Assembly (NCBI GenBank): GCA_034428455.1
Contig: DAOUHZ010000161.1
Location: forward strand, 3,963 to 67,962
DNA: 64,000 bases
Origin: Bin87 sp034428455
Lineage (GTDB): Bacteria > Chloroflexota > Dehalococcoidia > Lucifugimonadales > UBA3495
Direction of reading: 5' to 3'
Under the pieces are notes generated by a model, which saw nothing but the letters and a program-made list of their open reading frames with translations, did not search any database and had not been told where the DNA came from. Shown one piece after another: positions 58,527 to 64,000 of the stretch (positions within the stretch are counted from its first letter, which is position 1; every line of letters begins with the position of its first letter). Position numbers and translations under genes: made by a program.

Positions 58527-60518
58527 ATGACTCAGCAAATAGCGATACCTCCAACAGAAGAATCCTCCGAATATACGTCGGACAATATTCAAGTATTGAA
58601 AGGATTGGAAGCGGTACGCGTGCGGCCGGGAATGTACATCGGCAGCACCGGAGTGGACGGCCTCCATCATCTAATCAAAGAGTTGCTGGACAATGCAGTG
58701 GACGAGGCTTTGGCCGGCCACTGCGACCGCATCGACGTCCGCATCGCAGCGGATGGCGCGGTCAGCGTCTCCGATAACGGGCGCGGCATCCCAGTCGACG
58801 TTCATCCGGATACCGGCGTGTCCGGCCTGGAAACGGTGATGACCACCCTGCACGCCGGCGGCAAGTTCGACGGCGCCGCCTATAAGGTATCCGGCGGACT
58901 CCACGGCGTGGGAGCCTCCGTCGTGAACGCCCTGGCCTCCAATCTCCACGCCGAAGTGTGCCGCGGCGGCGTTCGCTACACCCAGGACTACGCCAAGGGC
59001 ATCCCCACGTCGGACCTCCAGCAGCACCAGCGGGTCCGCAAGCAGGGCACCACGGTCACCTACTACGCCGACTCCGAAATCTTCCCCGAGATCACCTATG
59101 ACTTCGGCCGGCTGGTGGCCCAACTCCGCCAGACCGCCTATCTCAACAAGGGCCTGGAGATCTGCCTGGTCAGCGAATTCCACTCCGCCGAGCGCAACGG
59201 CGATATCGAGCGCTGCTTCTTCTTCGATACCGGCGTGGCCAGCATGGTGCGGAACATCAACCGCAAGCGCAACGTCGTGATGCCCGACCCCTTCTACTAC
59301 CAGCGCATCGCCGAGGACGCCGACGTTGAGGTCGCCTTCCAGTACCACCACACCGACGGCCACGACAACCTGGCGGCCGACGAGCGCACCTTCGCCAACT
59401 GCATCCTGACCCCGGAGGGCGGCACGCACCTGGCCGGCTTCCGTTCCGCTCTGACCCGCGTGCTCAACGACTACGCCCGCAAGCAGAACTACCTCAAAGA
59501 CCCCAAGGACTCCTTCAGCGGCGAGGACACCCGCGGTGGCCTGGTGGCCGTGGTCAGCGTGAAGTTGGGTGACCCGCAGTTCGAGGGCCAGACCAAGAAC
59601 AAGCTCAGCAACCCCGAAATACGCAGCCGTGTGGAAGCAGCGACATCTGAAGGTCTCACCCGCTTCCTTGAGGAAAACCCCACCGCGGCCAAGGGTGTCA
59701 TCGAGAAAGTCCAGACAAACCACGCCGCACGGGAAGCGGCGCGGCGCGCCCGTGATCTGGTGCTCCGCAAAAACGCCCTTGACGGCACCTCACTTCCCGG
59801 CAAGCTCGCTGACTGCGCGGAGCGCGACCCCGCCAAGTCCGAGCTCTACATCGTGGAGGGCGAATCAGCCGGAGGGTCGGCCAAGATGGGCCGGGACCGC
59901 CAGTTCCAGGCGATCCTGCCGCTCAAGGGCAAGATCCTCAACGTGGAACGTTTCCTGGACAAAGTGGAGCGCATCCTCAGCCACGAGGAAATCCGCGCCA
60001 TCATCTCGGCCGTGGGCACCGGCGAAGGCGAGGCGTTCGACATTTCCAAGCTCCGCTACCACCACATCATCATCATGACCGACGCCGACGTGGACGGCTC
60101 GCATATCCGCACGCTCATCCTCACCTACTTCTACCGGCGCATGCGCGAGCTCATCGAGGGCGGTTTCTTATACATCGCCCAACCGCCGCTCTACCGAGTG
60201 CAGCGGGGACGGAACATTGCCTACGCCTACTCCGAAGATGAAAAGGACACGCTGATGAAGCGCATGTCCACGGCGCGTTCCGAGCCGTCGATTCAGCGGT
60301 ACAAGGGTCTCGGCGAGATGAACGCCGACCAGCTCTGGGAGACCACCATGGACCCAGCGGCGCGCAAGATGCTGAAGGTGACCATCAACGACATCGACGA
60401 CGTGGATGGCATTGAGGACACGAATGAGGTGTTTGCCATGCTGATGGGCGAGCAGGTCGCCCCGCGCAAGAACTTCATCCAGCGCCACGCCACCGAAGTC
60501 CAGAACCTGGACGTCTAG
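58527..60518 (+). CDS. gyrB: DNA gyrase subunit B
   Basis: A 663-residue type IIA topoisomerase ATPase subunit. GHKL ATPase: ELLDNAVDEALAGH, SDNGRGIPVD, GGLHGVGASVVNALAS. TOPRIM: LYIVEGESAGGSAKMGRDR (catalytic Glu present; the usual EGDSA is EGESA) and IIMTDADVDGSHIRTLIL (DxD). C-terminal QRYKGLGEMNADQLWETTMDP. Length and motifs fit GyrB rather than ParE, but a bifunctional role is possible if no separate parE exists. It introduces negative supercoils together with GyrA, which is not in the window. hpt follows after 29 bp. Confidence 0.95.
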   Translation: MTQQIAIPPTEESSEYTSDNIQVLKGLEAVRVRPGMYIGSTGVDGLHHLIKELLDNAVDEALAGHCDRIDVRIAADGAVSVSDNGRGIPVDVHPDTGVSGLETVMTTLHAGGKFDGAAYKVSGGLHGVGASVVNALASNLHAEVCRGGVRYTQDYAKGIPTSDLQQHQRVRKQGTTVTYYADSEIFPEITYDFGRLVAQLRQTAYLNKGLEICLVSEFHSAERNGDIERCFFFDTGVASMVRNINRKRNVVMPDPFYYQRIAEDADVEVAFQYHHTDGHDNLAADERTFANCILTPEGGTHLAGFRSALTRVLNDYARKQNYLKDPKDSFSGEDTRGGLVAVVSVKLGDPQFEGQTKNKLSNPEIRSRVEAATSEGLTRFLEENPTAAKGVIEKVQTNHAAREAARRARDLVLRKNALDGTSLPGKLADCAERDPAKSELYIVEGESAGGSAKMGRDRQFQAILPLKGKILNVERFLDKVERILSHEEIRAIISAVGTGEGEAFDISKLRYHHIIIMTDADVDGSHIRTLILTYFYRRMRELIEGGFLYIAQPPLYRVQRGRNIAYAYSEDEKDTLMKRMSTARSEPSIQRYKGLGEMNADQLWETTMDPAARKMLKVTINDIDDVDGIEDTNEVFAMLMGEQVAPRKNFIQRHATEVQNLDV

Positions 60519-60547
60519 TTCACCCTGCGGCTCCGGGGGCCACTGCG

Positions 60548-61081
60548 ATGCGACGTGACGGCCTGGCCGTCCTGATCCCGGAGGACGAGCTGCGGGCCGG
60601 CGTTGCCACGCTGGCCCGCGAAATCGACCGCGACTACGCGACCACCGGCGTGGTGATCGTATGCGTCCTCAAGGGCGCGGCGATCTTTACCGCCGATCTG
60701 CTGCGGGCATTGAGCGCCGAGGTGCATCGCCTGGAGTTCATCCGGGCCAGCAGCTACGGCGGCGGGACCGAGTCATCAGGCGACGTGCAGGTCACCGGGA
60801 CGTTGGAAACCCGACACATAGCCGGCAGCCACGTGCTCCTCGTAGACGACATCGCTGACACCGGCTACACCTGCGTCGCCGTGAAGGACTACATCCGGAG
60901 CCTGGCCCCGGCTTCGTTGCGCTACTGCACCCTGCTGGACAAGCCGGATCGGCGTGAGGTTGAAGTCCAGTACGACTACGTCGGGTTCACCATCCCCAAC
61001 CACTTCGTCGTCGGCTACGGTATGGATTTCGACGAACGCTACCGGGGCCTGCCGGCGATTTACTACTTCCCGGAGACCTGA
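60548..61081 (+). CDS. hpt: Hypoxanthine phosphoribosyltransferase
   Basis: A 177-residue purine salvage enzyme joining hypoxanthine or guanine to PRPP. The PRPP loop is VLLVDDIADTGYT, the first conserved segment is VCVLKGAAIFTADLLRAL and the base-binding end contains YVGFTIPNHFVVGYGMDFDERYR. Length is usual. It lies 29 bp after gyrB and is probably co-transcribed with it. Confidence 0.95.
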   Translation: MRRDGLAVLIPEDELRAGVATLAREIDRDYATTGVVIVCVLKGAAIFTADLLRALSAEVHRLEFIRASSYGGGTESSGDVQVTGTLETRHIAGSHVLLVDDIADTGYTCVAVKDYIRSLAPASLRYCTLLDKPDRREVEVQYDYVGFTIPNHFVVGYGMDFDERYRGLPAIYYFPET

Positions 61082-61128
61082 ACGGGAGATCGCCAACGCC
61101 CGACCGAAACCAGTCAGCTGACAGTTGA

Positions 61129-61158
61129 TTGACCTGCTTTGTCTCAAGTCGTTACAAT
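61129..61158 (+). promoter_or_regulatory. Promoter of the coiled-coil membrane protein
   Basis: TTGACC (61129-61134), 18 bp, TACAAT (61153-61158), about 20 bp before the ATG. The palindrome GTCAGCTGAC lies just upstream (about 61113-61122). Confidence 0.6.
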
Positions 61159-61178
61159 TCTCCCAACGTAGGAGAGAG

Positions 61179-61622
61179 ATGGGTACGGACGTTATCACGA
61201 TCATTGGCGCGCTGGTAAGCATCGCCACCCTCATCGCCTTGGTCGGCGGTGGGTTCTACTGGTGGGGACGCCTGTCCAGTCGGGTCGACGGGTTGGACCG
61301 GGAAGTGCAATCGTTGCGCGACGATGTGAAGTCCGTGCGTGAAGATGTCCAATCCGTCCGCAATGAACTGAACGGCGAACTGCAATCCGTCCGCGGCGAA
61401 CTGCAATCCGTCCGCAATGAACTGCAATCCTTGCGCGTCGAACTGCTAACCGAGATTCGGCTGAGCGAGGAAAGGATAATGACTGCCCTGACGCATCACT
61501 CCCACGTCTCGCCGGACGCGGGCCCGCCGGTGTTTTGGCAGCCCATTGGCGCGCCCAATCCGCCGTCAACCGAGGCGCCGACGGAAGCCCAAAACGCGGG
61601 CGTTGACGCGCCGGCCGCTTAG
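61179..61622 (+). CDS. Membrane-anchored coiled-coil protein with heptad repeats
   Basis: A 147-residue protein. One N-terminal membrane helix (about residues 5-30, VITIIGALVSIATLIALVGGGFYWWG), then a coiled coil of about 65 residues built from 7-residue units of the type xVRxELQ, repeated about six times with small changes, then a Pro/Ala-rich tail. The underlying DNA shows matching 21-base units (GAACTGCAATCCGTCCGC). GGAGAGAG precedes the ATG. It is reminiscent of small cytoskeletal or scaffold-type proteins; function unknown. Not closely recognised. Confidence 0.7.
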   Translation: MGTDVITIIGALVSIATLIALVGGGFYWWGRLSSRVDGLDREVQSLRDDVKSVREDVQSVRNELNGELQSVRGELQSVRNELQSLRVELLTEIRLSEERIMTALTHHSHVSPDAGPPVFWQPIGAPNPPSTEAPTEAQNAGVDAPAA

Positions 61623-61627
61623 CGACC

Positions 61628-61650
61628 GGGGCGAGTTTCTAACCCGCCCC
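61628..61650 (+). terminator. Short hairpin after coiled-coil gene
   Basis: GGGGCG / CGCCCC stem with an 11-nt loop, five bases past the stop, followed by TACGAGGTC. It resembles the ferredoxin terminator but lacks a T tract. Confidence 0.4.
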
Positions 61651-61681
61651 TACGAGGTCATCGTTTACTCTTCCCGACGGT

Positions 61682-63313
61682 TTAGTAGGCCACGGCCTGC
61701 CCATCACCACGGGGATCGGAAGCGCCGGCAAGCACACCGCGGCGCTGATCGCGGACGATCACCTGCACCACGCCGTGGTAGGAGCCCAGTGGGTTCTGCA
61801 CCACGTTGTGTCCCATCCTGCCCAGGTCCCGGATCGTGTCGTCGGGCATACCAATTTCCATCCTGAGTTCACCGGCGCGGTTGATGGTCGCCGGGTCGGT
61901 GCCGGGGAAACTGTGCCAGCGCGGCGATTCCACGGCGTCCTGGGGTTGCAGCCCCCCGTCGATCAATTTGGTCAGCATTTGGATGCCAACCTGCGGCTGG
62001 ACGTCGCCGCCGGGCGTGCCGCCGACGATGGCAACCTCACCGCCCACGGTTGTAAGGTAGCAGTTCAGCGTATGCATGGTGCGCTTGCCCGGCGCGATGA
62101 CGTTGGGATGGTCAGGTTCGAGGCTGAACCCACGCCCGGCCCGGTTGTTGAACAGCACGCCGGTGCCGGGAGCGACGACGCCGGAACCGAACCCATTGGA
62201 CAGGCTGTGGATCCAACTGACCGCGTTGCCCTCGCCGTCAGCGACGCAGAAGTACGTGGTATCGCCGTGGCCGTTCACCGGAACCAGGGGGCGGACTTCA
62301 TCGCCGGCTTGGAAGGGATGGATCTGCTCGCGGCGCATATCCGCGTACTCGGTTGAGAGCAGGCCATCCAGTGGCCAATCGACGAAATTGGGGTCGCCGG
62401 CGAGGCGGTTCCGGTCGGAGTACGCGATTTTCTTCGCTTCCACCAGCAGGTGGATCGAGTCGGCCGAGTTGGGCGTCATCGACGACAGATCGTGCCCGCT
62501 GACGATGTTCAGCATCTCCAGCAGCATAAATCCCTGGGACGGCGGCCGGGTCTGGTAAACGGTGTGACCGCGGTACGTCGTGCTGATAGCGTCCCCAACG
62601 TCGGCGTAGTGACCGGCGAAGTCGGCCTCGGTGAACAGCGCCCCGGCATTGTTGAGACCCTCGACCATCCTGGTGGCGATTTCGCTGCGGTAAAAGGTGT
62701 CGGCGCCGCCCTCGGCCACCGCGCGCATCGTGTTCGCCAGATCGCCGTTGACTAGGACCTCGCCGACCCGGGGCGGCCGCCCGCCGTTGGTCAGGTAGAT
62801 GTCCGCGGTGGCCGCAAAGCGTCCCAGCAACTCGGCGTTTCCGGCGAAAGACCGCGCGATGCGAGGCGACACGGGGAACCCCCGCTCGGCGTACTGAATG
62901 GCCGGCGCCAGCAGATCGGCAAACGGCATGGTGCAAAAATCTCGGTACACGGTCTCCCACGCGGCGGCCTCGCCGGGAACGGATATGGAGTGCGGCCCCT
63001 GTATCGGCATCAACGCCAAGCCTTGGCTTCGGTAGTACTCGGCTTCTGCGCCCGACGCGGCGACCCCGCTGCTGTTGATGTTCGTGACTTGGCCGCTCCT
63101 GGCGTCGTAAGCCAGGATGAACGAATCACCGCCGAGGCCGCAGACGGGCACAAGGGTGACGCATTCCACCGCCGCAACTGCCAGGGCGGCGTCGAAAGCA
63201 TTCCCGCCCTCCTGCAAGACACGGAGTCCGGCCGCCGCGGCCAGCGGCGAGTTGGAGCAGACCATGCCGTTCTGGCCGTACACGGCGCTGCGGGTGAGTT
63301 GGGTGATGGACAT
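61682..63313 (-). CDS. Gamma-glutamyltransferase-family hydrolase
   Basis: A 543-residue Ntn hydrolase. The precursor would self-cleave before the nucleophile Thr in GHGDTTYFCVADGEGNAVSW. Other conserved parts are MVCSNSPLAAAAGLRVLQEGGNAFDAALAVAA near the N-terminus and VGGTPGGDVQPQVGIQML late. It would cleave gamma-glutamyl or related amide bonds. There is no signal peptide, so it is likely cytoplasmic, unlike E. coli Ggt. CAGGAGGCAGCC precedes the ATG. The remote members of this family (for example cephalosporin acylases) make the substrate uncertain. Confidence 0.88.
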   Translation of the reverse strand: MSITQLTRSAVYGQNGMVCSNSPLAAAAGLRVLQEGGNAFDAALAVAAVECVTLVPVCGLGGDSFILAYDARSGQVTNINSSGVAASGAEAEYYRSQGLALMPIQGPHSISVPGEAAAWETVYRDFCTMPFADLLAPAIQYAERGFPVSPRIARSFAGNAELLGRFAATADIYLTNGGRPPRVGEVLVNGDLANTMRAVAEGGADTFYRSEIATRMVEGLNNAGALFTEADFAGHYADVGDAISTTYRGHTVYQTRPPSQGFMLLEMLNIVSGHDLSSMTPNSADSIHLLVEAKKIAYSDRNRLAGDPNFVDWPLDGLLSTEYADMRREQIHPFQAGDEVRPLVPVNGHGDTTYFCVADGEGNAVSWIHSLSNGFGSGVVAPGTGVLFNNRAGRGFSLEPDHPNVIAPGKRTMHTLNCYLTTVGGEVAIVGGTPGGDVQPQVGIQMLTKLIDGGLQPQDAVESPRWHSFPGTDPATINRAGELRMEIGMPDDTIRDLGRMGHNVVQNPLGSYHGVVQVIVRDQRRGVLAGASDPRGDGQAVAY

Positions 63314-63603
63314 GGTGGCTGCCTCCTGGGTAGCGGGTTGATCCCCTGATTATAATGGGCGCCGGACATTTGGGAACCGAAATCTGCGAGGTCGATGCAT
63401 TTGCAATGCGCGGCGTCTTCGGCAACAGCGCTCCCACTCTCCACGGCCTCTGGGATCCCCGCCGCCTCTACCGCACCGACAGGTATCTGATGACGGGGAA
63501 AGGCTCCTTTGACCTTTTCCCATCATCCGTCTTCGTCTTCCCGTTCCTTGGCGGGGCCACACGGTACGAAGGGAACAACGCAATCAATCAGCAGTAGAGC
63601 CTT
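63314..63603. other. Non-coding spacer
   Basis: Nothing is identified between the gamma-glutamyltransferase start and the end of the broken gene at 63604. A possible hairpin (ACCTTTTCCC region near 63505) is not convincing. Confidence 0.4.
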
Positions 63604-64000
63604 CTAACGAACGATTGCGTTCATCACCGTGCCAAGGGAGACGCCTGTAAGTCGTTGGTGCATCGCGATGGCTTGTTGCTCGGTCATCCCAGACAGCAAG
63701 TCTGCCACGACTCTCAACCGTGATTCTTTGGCGTCATTCGGTGTCTGGGCCAACACTCTCGATGGCTGGGCGGAATTATGTCCACTTGGCCGGCATCGGC
63801 GAAAATCTCGAAGAGTTCATGGATTGTACGTCGCTGCCCATATTGTTGCGATGCCAAGGCCACGTTATCAATGACATAGTGCCAAGTGAGCTGCTTGAAC
63901 ACAAGAATTTCTAACCATTGGTGCTAGTTTGAGTGAATTTTGAAAATGTCACGAAGTCCCGTTATGCTGTGGGTTGACACACTCTCAGCAAGGGGGACCT
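63604..64000 (-). pseudogene. dGTPase-like gene, 3' part, nonsense and frameshift
   Basis: Minus-strand codons from the window end read SITGLRDIFKIHSN, then an in-frame TAG at about 63926, then HQWLEILVFKQLTWHYVIDN and VALASQQYGQRRTIHELFEIF. The frame then fails near 63770 and resumes in another frame as LRVVADLLSGMTEQQAIAMHQRL, ending TAG 63604. These segments resemble the C-terminal helical part of deoxyguanosinetriphosphate triphosphohydrolases (ADLLSGMTExxA matching the family ADYIAGMTD). The HD-domain half lies beyond the window. Two lesions imply a decayed gene, or two sequencing errors. Confidence 0.6.

Noticed and set aside
61300..61440. Regular short direct repeats that could suggest a CRISPR array or minisatellite
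   Set aside because: The repeat unit is in frame (heptads of a coiled coil), spacers are absent and units are contiguous; no cas genes are nearby.

Overview
The window is high-GC bacterial DNA from what looks like an uncultured Chloroflexota lineage (Dehalococcoidia / SAR202-like). That placement is an inference. It rests on the gene repertoire (stand-alone cytochromes P450, flavin-dependent monooxygenases, cyclase-family hydrolases, dipeptidases, Pro/Thr-rich lipoproteins, HspR-controlled chaperones), on promoters that mostly resemble sigma-70 consensus, and on abundant short palindromic repeats between genes. No rRNA or universal marker is present to prove it.

Layout. 1-1439: 3' part of a fused histidine-kinase / response-regulator gene. 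1440-2912: non-coding DNA with a transposase remnant. 2913-7383: heat-shock locus, with dnaJ-like, hspR and clpC leftward and hsp20 rightward from back-to-back promoters. 7520-9253: cyclase-family hydrolase and two tiny DUF5679-type proteins, one of them without cysteines. 9292-13512: flavoprotein disulfide reductase, an orphan TRAP permease and a CDF-like metal transporter. 14347-19036: TIM-barrel epimerase, alpha/beta hydrolase and a large GlcD/GlpC-type FAD/Fe-S oxidoreductase whose stop codon carries an IS630 insertion. 20223-24139: SWIM / SNF2 pair bounded by IS630 and IS5 remnants. 25094-31590: four P450 genes and a [3Fe-4S] ferredoxin, interrupted by a HicBA-like pair. 31639-41274: LLM flavin oxidoreductase, rmuC, Uma2-like nuclease, aroE-aroC, a lipoprotein, valS and a two-gene membrane module. 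41374-45274: peptide-type ABC importer without ATPases. 45500-48687: small membrane protein, cupin, MFS transporter and a decayed PIN toxin-antitoxin locus. 48864-57731: BVMO-like and group-D-like flavoenzymes, small membrane proteins, tRNA-Ser(TGA), PPOX-like and MetE-like proteins, M19 dipeptidase and an inositol-phosphatase-family enzyme. 57857-63313: NUDIX, gyrB, hpt, a coiled-coil membrane protein and a gamma-glutamyltransferase. 63604-64000: the end of a broken dGTPase-like gene.

The core functions (gyrB, valS, aroC, aroE, hpt, heat shock, tRNA-Ser) are scattered among oxidative and hydrolytic catabolic genes. The P450/ferredoxin set, three other flavin monooxygenase-type enzymes, the GlcD-like oxidase and several solute importers suggest uptake and oxidative attack of diverse organic compounds. 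Mobile-element remnants, decayed TA genes and dispersed palindromes mark the non-coding DNA. The most unusual items are the degenerate kinase fused to an intact response regulator, the cysteine-free DUF5679 relative, the HicA-like protein with Tyr at the catalytic His position, the IS630 insertion in a stop codon, the SWIM/SNF2 island and a six-copy short intergenic repeat.
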